Source: an uncultured Clostridia bacterium (GTDB taxonomy: Bacteria; Bacillota; Clostridia; Christensenellales; Borkfalkiaceae). From it: a stretch of 28,399 nt of DNA. Under the pieces are notes generated by a model. The model ran no database searches, was not told the origin of the DNA, and saw nothing but the letters and a program-made list of their open reading frames with translations. Shown here piece after piece: positions 1 to 8,274 of the stretch. A program made the translations under genes and the position numbers. Each line of letters begins with the position of its first letter. Within the stretch, counting starts at the first letter, position 1. The DNA is taken from NCBI GenBank assembly GCA_944338265.1, contig CALVLO010000002.1:1-28399 (forward strand). Direction: 5' to 3'.

Positions 1-58
1 CATGTGTTAAGCACGCCGCCAGCGTTCATCCTGAGCCAGAATCAAACTCTTGAGTTTA
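1..58 (-). rRNA. 16S rRNA, 5' end (partial)
   Basis: Read on the minus strand, positions 50 to 1 give the universal 16S start AGAGTTTGATTCTGGCTCAG followed by GATGAACGCTGGCGGCGTGC, the form common in Firmicutes. Only the first ~58 bases are present; the rest lies outside the left edge. The mature 5' end is placed about eight bases before AGAGTTTGAT by analogy with other 16S genes, so it is uncertain by a few bases. The gene is transcribed leftward, away from the origin inferred at about 20.8 kb, as expected for a leading-strand rRNA operon. Confidence 0.96.
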
Positions 59-270
59 ATTGTTTAAAGCCGATACGCGCTAAACGTACCGACGGCTCTA
101 ACGAAAATTCGTTATCTTGCTGACTTTGTTTTGAGTACTTTGATGCTCAAAAAAATTGACAGAAACTGCTTTTTGTGTTACAAAAAATCGTTTCTTTTCT
201 ATTCGATTTTTAATCTGCGCTGACCGAACAACAGTTCGGGCTGTCCCCTTTTCGCGGAGAGAGCTTGCCT
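59..270 (-). promoter_or_regulatory. rRNA operon leader
   Basis: This 212-base stretch lies between the nearer rRNA promoter and the 16S gene and would be transcribed as the pre-rRNA leader. It holds a stem-loop at 100-113 (AACG/CGTT arms) and an imperfect GCCG...CGGC stem at 69-96, possible parts of the processing stalk that brackets 16S rRNA. A boxA-like antitermination element is likely here by family knowledge, but I could not assign one with certainty. No coding sequence is supported. Confidence 0.5.
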
Positions 271-343
271 ATTATATCATAGGCGCTTCCCCCGTGTCAA
301 GCATTTTTTGCAACTTTTTTCGGTTTTTTCGAAAATTTTTCCG
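271..343 (-). promoter_or_regulatory. rRNA promoter P2 with A-tract UP element
   Basis: On the minus strand a perfect TTGACA (300-295) and a perfect TATAAT (276-271) are separated by 18 bp. Directly upstream (301-343) is an A-tract-rich segment (GAAAAAACCGAAAAAAGTTG and neighbours), as expected of an UP element bound by the alpha subunit of RNA polymerase. It is a near-duplicate of the promoter at 397-471. Confidence 0.9.
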
Positions 344-396
344 TTTGGCCGCATATTTAGCTGCGCTTGGGGGTGTCTTCATCAGACAGCTTGCTT

Positions 397-471
397 ATTC
401 TATCACACCCCTTGCGAGAAGTCAACTGATTTTTGCAACTTTTTTCGGTTTTTTTCAAATTTTTTTGGCGA
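397..471 (-). promoter_or_regulatory. rRNA promoter P1 with A-tract UP element
   Basis: On the minus strand TTGACT (425-420) and TAGAAT (402-397) are 17 bp apart. The upstream A-tract (426-471) repeats the P2 element almost base for base, and the start-site side shares AGCTTGC(C/T)TATT (plus-strand reading) with P2. Tandem promoters of this kind are usual for rRNA operons. Confidence 0.87.
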
Positions 472-502
472 ATTTTTCGGCGATTTTGCGGCGCACAACT
501 TG

Positions 503-531
503 TTGTGTTTTCCTATGTTTTATGGTACAAT
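503..531 (+). promoter_or_regulatory. Promoter of the small membrane protein gene
   Basis: TTGTGT (503-508), a 17-bp spacer, then TACAAT (526-531). The start codon is 35 bases downstream. It is divergent from the rRNA promoters, whose UP region ends about 30 bp away. Confidence 0.75.
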
Positions 532-565
532 ATATCCGATTTTATACCTCGTGCGGAGAAATCGT

Positions 566-823
566 ATGCGCATCCTGCAAATGCTCTTTTGTATCCTTGC
601 CTGCCTTGCGGTGGTCGCTGCGGCGCTCGTGGCTGCGTTTTTGCGCGATCTCCTTGCCGTTGCGTGCTGCCTGCTCGGCGCCGTCGTCTTCGGCGCAGCC
701 ATGTTTTTGGCGCGCGGAAGGGCGGACGCAAACGAAGCGCAAACCCCGCGGCGCGACTTCATGCACCCCGATGCACCCGACGAGCACGCGGAAGACGACC
801 CCGACGACGACAAAAAGGGCTGA
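566..823 (+). CDS. Small two-helix membrane protein, unknown function
   Basis: An 85-residue protein I do not recognise. The ATG at 566 is preferred over upstream in-frame ATGs because GGAGAA sits five bases before it and a promoter lies at 503-531; the longer versions would begin upstream of that promoter. Residues ~5-26 and ~29-50 are two hydrophobic helices separated by a short Arg-Asp turn. The remaining ~35 residues are hydrophilic and end in an acidic run rich in Asp/Glu followed by Lys-Lys-Gly. A hairpin membrane protein with an acidic tail, probably cytoplasmic, is the simplest reading. It stands alone, divergent from the rRNA operon and ending in a shared terminator. No function is assigned. 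Confidence 0.62.
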   Translation: MRILQMLFCILACLAVVAAALVAAFLRDLLAVACCLLGAVVFGAAMFLARGRADANEAQTPRRDFMHPDAPDEHAEDDPDDDKKG

Positions 824-881
824 GTCCCTCTCTATTACATTATTATATAGAAGTAACGCGCCCGCGCGGGCGACGCAAAAA

Positions 882-920
882 CAAAAGAGGTTCGGAGCTG
901 TTTCCGAGCCTCTTTTTGTT
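882..920. terminator. Bidirectional intrinsic terminator
   Basis: AAAGAGG-TTCGGA pairs with TCCGA-GCCTCTTT around a short loop, with T-runs on both strands. It ends the small membrane protein gene on the plus strand and lies about 110 bases beyond the GH43 stop codon on the minus strand, so it can serve both convergent genes. Confidence 0.85.
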
Positions 921-1032
921 TGACATGATCGTGCGCTTGCAAGCCTCGCGGCACTTCCGCCCGCTCGCAAAGAAGGGCGCGCCTTTGCCAAAATCCCCGA
1001 TCGGCATTGCGCCAAAGCGGGCGCGTCGCCGC

Positions 1033-2538
1033 TCAGATCCTGTTGGTGCTGTTCATGATGAGCGCCATGCCCGTCTTTTTGCCCATCGCCGTGACGGTAA
1101 GTCCCGCCGCGCCCTGATGCTCGATCCACGCCGGCATGACGACGCCGAGAAATTCATCCCCCTGCGTCTCGATGGCGATATAGCGGGCGCCATACATCTT
1201 CCACGCGCCCTTCAGCGCGCCGCCGAGCACGCCGTCCTTGTGCAGCACGACGCGCCGCGCCGTCTCCACCGCCGTCCCCTGCGTAAAGAGCACCGCCTCG
1301 AACTTGCCCGCGGTGATATTGATGAGCTCCTCCGCCGTAACGTTTTGGATCTCCTCCCCCGCATAGCGGTTGGCGTTCATCACGGGCCAGCCGTCCGAAT
1401 TGTAATCGAACTGCGAAAGATAGAGATAGTGGAAGTTATTGGAGCGGGAGAGTCCCTGCTCGATGAAATAATTGGTGCGGCAATGGTAGGAGATGAGCCG
1501 CACGCCGCGGGAGGTCGTAAACATATCGTTGTGCCCGGGGCAGAAGTAGTCGACGGGGTCATCCTCCCAGCGGAAGGAGCCGAGCATCTTATTGCCCGTG
1601 CCGATATCCGTCGAGCAGACGAGCGGATTGCCGTTGACGTCCGTATACGGCCCCTCGGGTCGCTCGCTCCTGCCGCAGCGCATGTTGTAGGCGGAGGAAA
1701 GCGAGCCATACGAGCACATCAGGTAGTAATAGCTCTTTTTCGTCCACTTGCCCTTTTCGAGCACGGGGACGTCCTTCTCGTAGTGCAGCACGCCGCCCTC
1801 GAGCGAGCCGCTCGCAAGGTGCGTGCCGTAATATGCGGCGAACGACAGCTTCCCCGCGGCATGATCGGCGTAGGAAGCGCCGTCCTTCCGCAGCCCCGTG
1901 GCGGGGTCGAGTTCGATGAGATACAGCCCGAGCCCGAAGGAGCCGTACACCATCCACATTTTCTCTTCGGCGAAGAGCACCTGCGGATCGATGGCGTTGG
2001 GCGTGCGCCAGCCTGCGGGCGACTGCACGATGAGCCCCTCACACGAGAAGGGCCCGAGCGGATCGTCCGCCTTGGCGAGCCCGATGCACGATTTCGACCC
2101 GCCGAAATACCCCGTTAAACAGAAATACAGCCAGAACTTTCCGTCCGTGCCGCGCACGCAGTGCGGCGCCCAAAAGGACATAGAGCCATCCGTGCGGGTA
2201 CAAATGCCGTAGCCGACCTCCTTCTGATCGGTCACGCACCAATCGAACGCCGCCTGCAAGTTGCCGTACTGCCCGCGCCCCTCGCCCTTTTTGTAGTGCG
2301 GCGCAACGCCCTCGAGCGCAAACGCCGAACCCGCATACTCCCAATGCAGCAGATCGTCGCTCACGCGGATCTGATAGCCCCCGGGCGCGCCGAAGGTATC
2401 CGTCGAATAGGCGTAATACCTGCCGTTCCACTCCAAAAGGGAGGGATCGTGCGCACAACCCTCCTGCCACGACATATAATCGGGCGAGCGCATTTTCAAT
2501 TTGTTGAACTTTGCATTTTTCGGATACTTCAATGCCAT
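1033..2538 (-). CDS. GH43 family arabinanase-like glycoside hydrolase
   Basis: A 501-residue five-bladed beta-propeller glycosidase resembling GH43 endo-alpha-1,5-arabinanases. The expected catalytic trio is visible: Asp31 in HDPSLLEWNGRYYAYS, the pKa-modulating Asp184 in NAIDPQVLFAEEKMWMVYGSF, and Glu247 in GSLEGGVLHY. The late blade contains PGHNDMF and ISYHCRT. The last ~90 residues resemble the C-terminal beta-barrel domain of long arabinanases. Start: the ATG at 2538 follows GAGGAAAAAACC; a longer reading frame to 2652 runs past its promoter. No signal peptide is present, so it should act in the cytoplasm on imported oligosaccharides. It follows the permease genes but has its own promoter behind a terminator. 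The exact substrate (arabinan versus xylo- or mixed oligosaccharides) cannot be settled by eye. Confidence 0.88.
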   Translation of the reverse strand: MALKYPKNAKFNKLKMRSPDYMSWQEGCAHDPSLLEWNGRYYAYSTDTFGAPGGYQIRVSDDLLHWEYAGSAFALEGVAPHYKKGEGRGQYGNLQAAFDWCVTDQKEVGYGICTRTDGSMSFWAPHCVRGTDGKFWLYFCLTGYFGGSKSCIGLAKADDPLGPFSCEGLIVQSPAGWRTPNAIDPQVLFAEEKMWMVYGSFGLGLYLIELDPATGLRKDGASYADHAAGKLSFAAYYGTHLASGSLEGGVLHYEKDVPVLEKGKWTKKSYYYLMCSYGSLSSAYNMRCGRSERPEGPYTDVNGNPLVCSTDIGTGNKMLGSFRWEDDPVDYFCPGHNDMFTTSRGVRLISYHCRTNYFIEQGLSRSNNFHYLYLSQFDYNSDGWPVMNANRYAGEEIQNVTAEELINITAGKFEAVLFTQGTAVETARRVVLHKDGVLGGALKGAWKMYGARYIAIETQGDEFLGVVMPAWIEHQGAAGLTVTAMGKKTGMALIMNSTNRI

Positions 2539-2608
2539 GGTTTTTTCCTCATTCCCGCAAGATTTTCCGCCCGCTTCCCCGGTTTGCTTTCGGGCGGATC
2601 CCGCCTTC

Positions 2609-2637
2609 ATTATACCGCATCCCGCGCGATTTTTCAA
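2609..2637 (-). promoter_or_regulatory. Promoter of the GH43 gene
   Basis: Minus-strand TTGAAA (2637-2632), 17-bp spacer, TATAAT (2614-2609). It lies between the terminator of the transporter genes and the GH43 start codon, so the enzyme can be expressed independently of the transporter. Confidence 0.85.
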
Positions 2638-2650
2638 GCGGGGCGCATAC

Positions 2651-2679
2651 AAAAAACAGGGCTTTTTTGCCCTGTTTTT
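2651..2679 (-). terminator. Terminator after the ABC permease genes
   Basis: AAAACAGGGC-(A6)-GCCCTGTTTTTT on the minus strand: a stem with GGGC/GCCC core followed by a T-run, 22 bases after the downstream permease stop. The A-rich 5' arm makes it potentially bidirectional. Confidence 0.85.
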
Positions 2680-2700
2680 GTAAGTTTGATGGCTGTCTGT

Positions 2701-3738
2701 TTACTCCTTAGAGCCCGTGAGCATCAGCGAGCCGATGATCATGCGCTGGAAGATGGCGAACAGGATGATGACGGGCAAAACGCACATCACCGCAGCCGCA
2801 AGGATGGGCCCCTGGTTGGCGTCGAAGTTTATGTTCGTCTCCATCAGCCACATGGCGTGCGGAAGGTTGATCCACTCGCACTGTGAATTGATGAAGATGT
2901 ACGAACCCATGTAGTTGTTCCATACGCCCATAAAGGAGAGCAGCCCCTGCGCCACGATGGCGGGCATCGCAAGCGGGAGAATAAAGCTCACGAAGATCCT
3001 GCCGTAGCCCGCGCCGTCGATCTTCGCCGCCTCGATGATGGAGGTGGGAAGCCCGAACAGGAATTGGCGGATGAAGAACGCCGTCATGATGGAGCCGAAC
3101 AGTCCGGGAACGACCATAACGAGCCAGCTATCCGTAAAGTGGAACGACTTGTACATGGCGTACTGCGTTGCCATGATGGCGGGGCCGGGGATCATGATCG
3201 CCGCAAGGAGGAAGAGGAAGACAACGTTCCTGCCCGCCCAATTGATCTTCGCGAAGGAGAACGCCGCCATCGCCGAAGTGATCACGCCGACCACGACGGG
3301 AACGATGGAATAAAAGAGGTTGTTCCCGACCGCTCTCCAATAGGTAAATCCCTCTACAAACCCCTGCGAGAACCCGCTCGTGAAGAGGATCTCGTAGTTG
3401 TAGAACGCGCCTTCCTTCACGCCGTTGACCACGGTCGGATAGGCGGGCGAGGGCCACCACGTCATGCCCGAGATCGCGCCGATGCCGACGGAAGTCGCCG
3501 TAGCGCCAAAGGAGGCAGCGATCATCCACCAGAACGGGTAGAGCATGAGGAAGCCGCCGAAGAGAAGGACGACATAGGTAAAGATATCGCCGACGAGCTT
3601 GGCGCGCTTCTTGCTTGCGCGGTGCGTTTTGGACGAGAAGCCGAAGAACGCGAGCACCGCGCCCACGGCATAGCGGAAGGAGGAGTATTGCGGCTCTTCC
3701 ACGGGCATCTGCACTTGCATGTTTTCCATGTTTTCCAT
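2701..3738 (-). CDS. Carbohydrate ABC transporter permease (MalG-type)
   Basis: A 345-residue inner-membrane permease of the MalG/carbohydrate-uptake CUT1 type. The EAA loop that docks to the ATPase is at residues ~236-255 (EAAKIDGAGYGRIFVSFILP). Hydrophobic segments begin at ~51-72 and continue through ~140-163, ~171-190, ~205-225 and the C-terminus. The protein is longer than the usual ~280 residues because of a ~50-residue hydrophilic N-terminus and an extended first outer loop (~78-135) rich in Gly and aromatic residues. Start ATG at 3738 follows AGGAGGGACGGCA. It lies 12 bases downstream of the partner permease and is cotranscribed with it and the binding protein. No ATPase gene is in the operon; a shared MsmX-type ATPase elsewhere is the usual solution. 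Confidence 0.93.
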   Translation of the reverse strand: MENMENMQVQMPVEEPQYSSFRYAVGAVLAFFGFSSKTHRASKKRAKLVGDIFTYVVLLFGGFLMLYPFWWMIAASFGATATSVGIGAISGMTWWPSPAYPTVVNGVKEGAFYNYEILFTSGFSQGFVEGFTYWRAVGNNLFYSIVPVVVGVITSAMAAFSFAKINWAGRNVVFLFLLAAIMIPGPAIMATQYAMYKSFHFTDSWLVMVVPGLFGSIMTAFFIRQFLFGLPTSIIEAAKIDGAGYGRIFVSFILPLAMPAIVAQGLLSFMGVWNNYMGSYIFINSQCEWINLPHAMWLMETNINFDANQGPILAAAVMCVLPVIILFAIFQRMIIGSLMLTGSKE

Positions 3739-3750
3739 TGCCGTCCCTCC

Positions 3751-5004
3751 TTAGTTTTCCCTTCTCTTATCCAGCCAGAACTGGAAGAGCGTCATAACGA
3801 GCACGATAACGGCAAGGATGATGCCGTAAGCCGCGCCGAGTCCGTACCACATGCGGTTGGAACGCGTGCCGTCGTAGAAGATCTCGTTGCCCGGCAAATA
3901 CGCGTTCGTCTGCGAGAGCGGCGCATTGCCCGAAGTCCCGTACCACCAGATGAGGCTGACGTACCCAGAGGTATACATGCTCGGCATCCTATCACCCGTC
4001 GTCGGCCAGAAGAGTTCGGGCTCTGCATAGATCTGCATGCCGCCGATGAGCGCCGTGACCATGTTATAGAAGATCACGGGGTACAGATCGGGCATGGTGA
4101 TCTGCCAGAAGATGCGCCAGCCGCTTGCGCCGTCGATCTGCGCGGCTTCCTTGGTTGCCGCATTCACGCCGGAGAGCCCTGCTATGTACAGGATGATCGT
4201 ACCGCCGAGCCCCTTCCATACCGCCATGATGATGACGATGCACTTTTGAATGAGCCCCTGCGTCCAATAGGGATCGACCCCTTCGGCTATGACTTGCCCG
4301 AGGTCGCCCCCCGTTGCGGCGCCCATCCACGGCACAGAGGTGCCGAGCAATTGGTTGATGACGCTCGACTCGGTAGAGGCGAACAGCAGACGGAAGGTAT
4401 AGACGATGGAGATGGTGCTCGCAACGCAGGGAAGGTAATAGACGACGCGGAACACGTTCCCGCCCTTGATATCGCGCGACATGCACACCGCAAAGAACAT
4501 GGCAAGGATCATGCCGATGGGAATGCCGATGAGGTAGAACACCGTGTTGAAGAGCATCGCCCCCATCACGTTCATCTTGCCCATGCCCATCTGTTCGGCG
4601 ACGGTGTTGGAGTATTCACTCCAAGTGAAGATGTACTTATACCAGCGGAACGGATCGGATACCATCGCGCTGGGGTTCGGGTTGGTAAAGACGTCCGTCT
4701 CCCAACCGGGATTGCCGACCTCCTTCCCGGAGAACATTGCCCCCAAAAATTCCCATACCGTTGCACCCGAACCCGAGTTGAACGTCGTAAAAGACAGCAA
4801 AACTGCCATAACGAGCGCTACATACACAAAGAGGACGGTCCCCACGATGAGGGGCACGCAGAACGCCCAACCCCACAAGTTATCTTGCAGTTTTTGTTGG
4901 TTAATGGGCTTTCTTTCCTTCTTTTGCGGGAGGGCGGATTCGGCTGTAACGGATGCCGCTGCGGCTGCGGGTTCCTCCGCGACCACAGTTGTATTTTCTT
5001 CCAT
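3751..5004 (-). CDS. Carbohydrate ABC transporter permease (MalF/UgpA-type)
   Basis: A 417-residue membrane permease pairing with the MalG-type protein encoded next. The EAA motif is at ~285-305 (KEAAQIDGASGWRIFWQITM). The N-terminal ~45 residues are hydrophilic and Ala/Lys-rich, followed by a first transmembrane helix at ~48-72. A long extracytoplasmic segment (~75-150) rich in aromatic residues and a second one near the C-terminus (~325-390) make it larger than the ~300-residue norm; both permeases and the binding protein are enlarged, which suggests co-adapted outer parts. ATG at 5004 follows AAGGAGGAAATCTGA. A stem-loop pair separates it from the binding-protein gene upstream. Substrate is likely a plant-derived oligosaccharide, given the adjacent GH43 enzyme (inference). 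Confidence 0.92.
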   Translation of the reverse strand: MEENTTVVAEEPAAAAASVTAESALPQKKERKPINQQKLQDNLWGWAFCVPLIVGTVLFVYVALVMAVLLSFTTFNSGSGATVWEFLGAMFSGKEVGNPGWETDVFTNPNPSAMVSDPFRWYKYIFTWSEYSNTVAEQMGMGKMNVMGAMLFNTVFYLIGIPIGMILAMFFAVCMSRDIKGGNVFRVVYYLPCVASTISIVYTFRLLFASTESSVINQLLGTSVPWMGAATGGDLGQVIAEGVDPYWTQGLIQKCIVIIMAVWKGLGGTIILYIAGLSGVNAATKEAAQIDGASGWRIFWQITMPDLYPVIFYNMVTALIGGMQIYAEPELFWPTTGDRMPSMYTSGYVSLIWWYGTSGNAPLSQTNAYLPGNEIFYDGTRSNRMWYGLGAAYGIILAVIVLVMTLFQFWLDKRREN

Positions 5005-5028
5005 TCAGATTTCCTCCTTATTCGTTAC

Positions 5029-5088
5029 GCCCCGCAAGGGGCACCGCGCACGAAAGGGATTCCCTCCCCCGCCCGCAGGCGGGAGAGG
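5029..5088 (-). other. Two stem-loops between binding-protein and permease genes
   Basis: Positions 5063-5088 form an 11-pair GC-rich stem with one mismatch (CCTC.CCCGCC arms), and 5029-5042 form GCCCC-GCAA-GGGGC. Neither is followed by a T-run on the minus strand. Such hairpins after a binding-protein gene commonly stabilise its mRNA or partly stop transcription so that the binding protein outnumbers the permeases; that role is inferred from family precedent. Confidence 0.6.
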
Positions 5089-5104
5089 TTCCCCGTAAGC
5101 CTTT

Positions 5105-7951
5105 TTAGCCGTTGCTCGGACGGGTCGTCTCGTTAATGTTGACGTTCATCGTCGAGTTGAGGCTCTCCTGCGCGCTGCGGACGTTGTACACGCAGTTGAT
5201 GGCAGGCGTCCAATACGTCTTGTTGTTCGCATCCTTCGGGTCGGTCGCGACCAAAGTCTTCAGATCTTTGGTACCCGTGATCTCCTTCTGGTTGGTGTAG
5301 GCGAGCAGCTTGGACGGGGGAGTAGCCGAAGCCTGCGTAAGGCGGACCATCCATGTGGTATCCATCGTGTACATGAGCTGATCGCGGGCGGAGTTGAGGC
5401 CCCACGCCATTCTCATGTTGAGGTCGCGGTCTGCATAGTCGAGGTTAACCATTCTGAGCACCTTCATGGAGAAGGCGAGCAGCGAGGTCGCATCGCCTGC
5501 GAATGCAGAGAGCTTGGTATCCTTGAACGCGGGATCGTACTGATCGGCAACGCTGAACTCGCCTGCCTTTGCGTTCGCCTGCACATAAGCTGCAACCGTC
5601 ATATCCTTGCTGCCATCCCTCTTTGCCGCGCGGGCTGCCACTGCAAGCTTGCGCGCATAGTCGTAGAAGGCATTCCACTTTGCCCCGTCATCGGGCGTGA
5701 TCATCTTGGAGAAGGCGTTCGTCTTGCCCTCTGCCTCGAGCGCCTCGTTGTAATCCGCATCGTTATAGCGGAGGAAGTCGGTACACTGATCGACGAAGTT
5801 GGGCAGCTGCGCGCCCGCATACGTCAGCGTGACCTGCGAATCGCGGTTGATGGTGAGGTATTCGACGACGTAAACGGCAGCCTCTTCCTTCCACGCGGAG
5901 TCCTCCGTGTACTCGGTGACCTGCGCATTGACGCCGTAACCGACCGAGTCCATACGCGCGCCCCACTTATCCTGGCGGAGCAGCTGGTTGGCTTTGATCT
6001 CTTCGGCGGTATATGCTTTCACGCCTTTGGTAAGATCGTCGCGCTCGCGCTGCTTGTAATCGTTGTTGGCGCCGTCGCCCGTGCCCTTTTCCGTCGCACC
6101 GTTGCTGTACGTTGCGATCTCGTAATAGCCGTTGCGGACCTGAGAATAGAGCGCGAACTTCTCGGAGACGGGCGCGGGCATCTGCCCGAACCAGAAGTCG
6201 TTGGTATCCGATTCGTTTCTCGTTGCGGCGTCCCAGGTACCTGCGCCGTAGAAGAGCGTGGCGCCCTGCGTGAAGTACGTCCAGCCGGAGGCATTGCCGC
6301 GGTCCTGTGCGGAGGCAGCGTCGCCCGCCGTGCCCGAGTTCGCGTTCCATGTGGAAGCGATCTCCTGGAATGCGCCATACGTCTCGATGAAGTTCTCGCT
6401 GTCGAAGCCGAACTGCACGTTTGCCTTGCGGGTCGTCCCGTCGAGGTTGAGTTTTTCAATGACTTCGCTGTTTCTGCCGACGTAATCTTTGATGGACTTT
6501 GTATCTCCCGTAAAGGAAGCGGGCTCGTTGGTGGAGTTCCAGACCTGCGTATAGTCGGAGGAGACGACCGTCGCATCGTTGGAGAACAGCCAGGGCAGCA
6601 GGTAGCCGTTGACGCCGAAGTCGGAGTTCTCGTACTGCTCGCCGCCGTACACGTTCTGGAAGTAGCCGCCGTCTTCGATCCACTTACCGCCTTTATGCCC
6701 ATTTTGCGTCCCAGACTGATCCCATGCAAAGGTGGTGAGGTAGTAAGAGATCGCCCAGCTCAGCGCGCCGTATTCGGCATAAGTGAGCACCGTGTGCCCG
6801 AGCTCCTTGGCGTAGGGCGCCGTGTTTGCATCGCCGCCGTACTGCTCCGCCGTGACCTCGAAGGTATCGCCGGGGAAGCCGGGGATGGTGACGGTATAGC
6901 CGTCTCCTTTCCCGTCGCCGGTGGTATCAGGCGAATAGGTCGCCACGCCGAGCGCCACGGGATCGCCGTTCTGATACGCCGAATCAAAGCTTGCGTACTT
7001 ATAGAAGTTGAAGGGCTTATAGGTGACAGGGAGCCCGGGGGCGATAAGGGGCGTCTCGGCACCCTTGCTCACCGAGTACTCCACTTTTGTCCCATCAGAA
7101 AGGGTATAACTGACCTTTCCGCCGACGGCAGCTGTCGCGACCGACTTAACCGCATCGCCGCCAATATGCTTCACGGCTTCCTCTGCGTTCGTTCCGTCCT
7201 TTCCGTCCGACGTCTTTTTCGCAGTGTACCTCCAGCTCGTAACGTCACGCACGTTCGATGCCTTTGCCGTCATATACGCCTTCTTCATCGCATCGGTAAA
7301 GAAGTTGCGGTTATAGCCCATCGAGAAGGAAGAGTAGTCCTTCGGCAAACCGTAGATGCCCACCGTATCGCCGCCTTCGCCGTTCTTCCAAACCTTCCCT
7401 TCCGCGTCCCATGTCGCCTCGGCGGCGTTTTTATAGACGGGTCTGTCGTTCTCCGTCGTCGAATACACGGCATACAGAGAGAGCGCATCCCCCCAGATGG
7501 CGTTGGAGTTGGTTGCAGCCGTGCTGCTCATGCCCGCCGTCTTGCCCGTAAGGTAGGGCGTAAGGTCAAGCACATACCCCTGCTGCGCATACGTCGTGGC
7601 GTATTTGGGAGAGATATACACAACGTCGGAAGCCTCGTTGTCGGAAAGGCGCCGCTGCAACTGCTTAAAGTATTCCGTCGTATCTGCAATGTTGTTGATC
7701 TTTGCAGAGACATTCCGCACCTTTCCGTCTTTATCCGTGATAAGGTCGGCATGCTCTTCCTTGAACGCATCCATCGCCGCATCCACGATCTGCTGGTTGG
7801 TCGCCTTATCGGCCACCGAGCAGAAAATGAACACGTCGAGAACGTTCGGGCTCTTCTTGTTGCACCCCGTAAACGCCATTGCCGTACCGCCCACCAACAC
7901 GGCGGAGAGCGCGACCAACGAAACGTTGCGGAGAAGCTTTCTCTTCTTCAT
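5105..7951 (-). CDS. Large ABC-transporter substrate-binding lipoprotein
   Basis: A 948-residue extracytoplasmic solute-binding protein, first gene of a transporter operon. Residues 1-30 are a lipoprotein signal: a Lys/Arg N-terminus, a hydrophobic core and an AFTGC lipobox, so Cys30 would be lipidated. The mature N-terminus (VLDVFIFCSVADKATNQQIV, then a DAFKEEH helix) matches the start of CUT1-type sugar-binding proteins. The usual length is 400-550 residues; the excess includes an apparent inserted region at about 250-420 containing Gly/Thr-rich, Asp-rich segments. The start is the ATG at 7951, preceded by AGAGG eight bases upstream; the same frame is open to 8134 but that extension is Arg-rich and lies inside the leader. 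The ligand is unknown; the neighbouring arabinanase suggests arabino-oligosaccharides. Confidence 0.9.
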   Translation of the reverse strand: MKKRKLLRNVSLVALSAVLVGGTAMAFTGCNKKSPNVLDVFIFCSVADKATNQQIVDAAMDAFKEEHADLITDKDGKVRNVSAKINNIADTTEYFKQLQRRLSDNEASDVVYISPKYATTYAQQGYVLDLTPYLTGKTAGMSSTAATNSNAIWGDALSLYAVYSTTENDRPVYKNAAEATWDAEGKVWKNGEGGDTVGIYGLPKDYSSFSMGYNRNFFTDAMKKAYMTAKASNVRDVTSWRYTAKKTSDGKDGTNAEEAVKHIGGDAVKSVATAAVGGKVSYTLSDGTKVEYSVSKGAETPLIAPGLPVTYKPFNFYKYASFDSAYQNGDPVALGVATYSPDTTGDGKGDGYTVTIPGFPGDTFEVTAEQYGGDANTAPYAKELGHTVLTYAEYGALSWAISYYLTTFAWDQSGTQNGHKGGKWIEDGGYFQNVYGGEQYENSDFGVNGYLLPWLFSNDATVVSSDYTQVWNSTNEPASFTGDTKSIKDYVGRNSEVIEKLNLDGTTRKANVQFGFDSENFIETYGAFQEIASTWNANSGTAGDAASAQDRGNASGWTYFTQGATLFYGAGTWDAATRNESDTNDFWFGQMPAPVSEKFALYSQVRNGYYEIATYSNGATEKGTGDGANNDYKQRERDDLTKGVKAYTAEEIKANQLLRQDKWGARMDSVGYGVNAQVTEYTEDSAWKEEAAVYVVEYLTINRDSQVTLTYAGAQLPNFVDQCTDFLRYNDADYNEALEAEGKTNAFSKMITPDDGAKWNAFYDYARKLAVAARAAKRDGSKDMTVAAYVQANAKAGEFSVADQYDPAFKDTKLSAFAGDATSLLAFSMKVLRMVNLDYADRDLNMRMAWGLNSARDQLMYTMDTTWMVRLTQASATPPSKLLAYTNQKEITGTKDLKTLVATDPKDANNKTYWTPAINCVYNVRSAQESLNSTMNVNINETTRPSNG

Positions 7952-8268
7952 CTCACATACCTCTGAATATAGTTTTTGTACAACCGCCTTCCGCCGCCCG
8001 CTTGTCCCCTTTGCCGCGCCGCGGGGGGACCGCTCGCCAAAGGGTACAAAAAAGCGCCTTCCGGCTATGCGCCGAGAGGTCGCCAAAAAAGGAAAAGCGC
8101 TTCTTCTCCGTGAACACCTTATACTGTTTGGCACGAAGTGCCAAACAAAGAGGGCGCGCCCTCTTTCGCCGCCGCCTGCGCTGCGCGCCTACGGCTGCAA
8201 ACATAATATAAGGATTACGGAACGCTCCTCGCGTTCATGACATTCCCCCCGTCGTCATTCCTTGTACT
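7952..8268 (-). promoter_or_regulatory. Long structured leader with terminator-like hairpin
   Basis: About 310 bases separate the promoter from the binding-protein start codon. On the minus strand, in order, there are a GAACGC/GCGTTC hairpin (~8219-8236), a perfect palindrome AAAGAGGGCGCGCCCTCTTT (8166-8147), a 10-bp hairpin TGTTTGGCAC-TTC-GTGCCAAACA (8147-8125), and a terminator-like element: GGAGAAG-AAGCG-CTTTTCC followed by six T (8109-8085). A second GCC-GGAA-GGC followed by GCTTTTTT lies near 8065-8048. This arrangement could attenuate transcription. I recognise no known riboswitch class. The hairpins could instead be repeat elements that landed in the leader. Confidence 0.5.
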
Positions 8269-8274
8269 ATACAT

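Noticed and set aside
433..2118. 561-codon rightward frame across the small gene and GH43
   Set aside because: Antisense to a clear GH43 enzyme and overlapping rRNA promoters; Arg/His-rich composition typical of the opposite strand of a G+C-rich gene.
7953..8204. 83-codon upstream ORF ending two bases before the binding-protein start
   Set aside because: No ribosome-binding site, Arg-rich low-quality composition, and it is made of hairpin sequence; it looks like a fortuitous open frame in the leader.
7952..8268. Known riboswitch or T-box in the transport leader
   Set aside because: No recognisable conserved core of a riboswitch, and no T-box TGGN-type sequence near a terminator; left as an unassigned structured leader.
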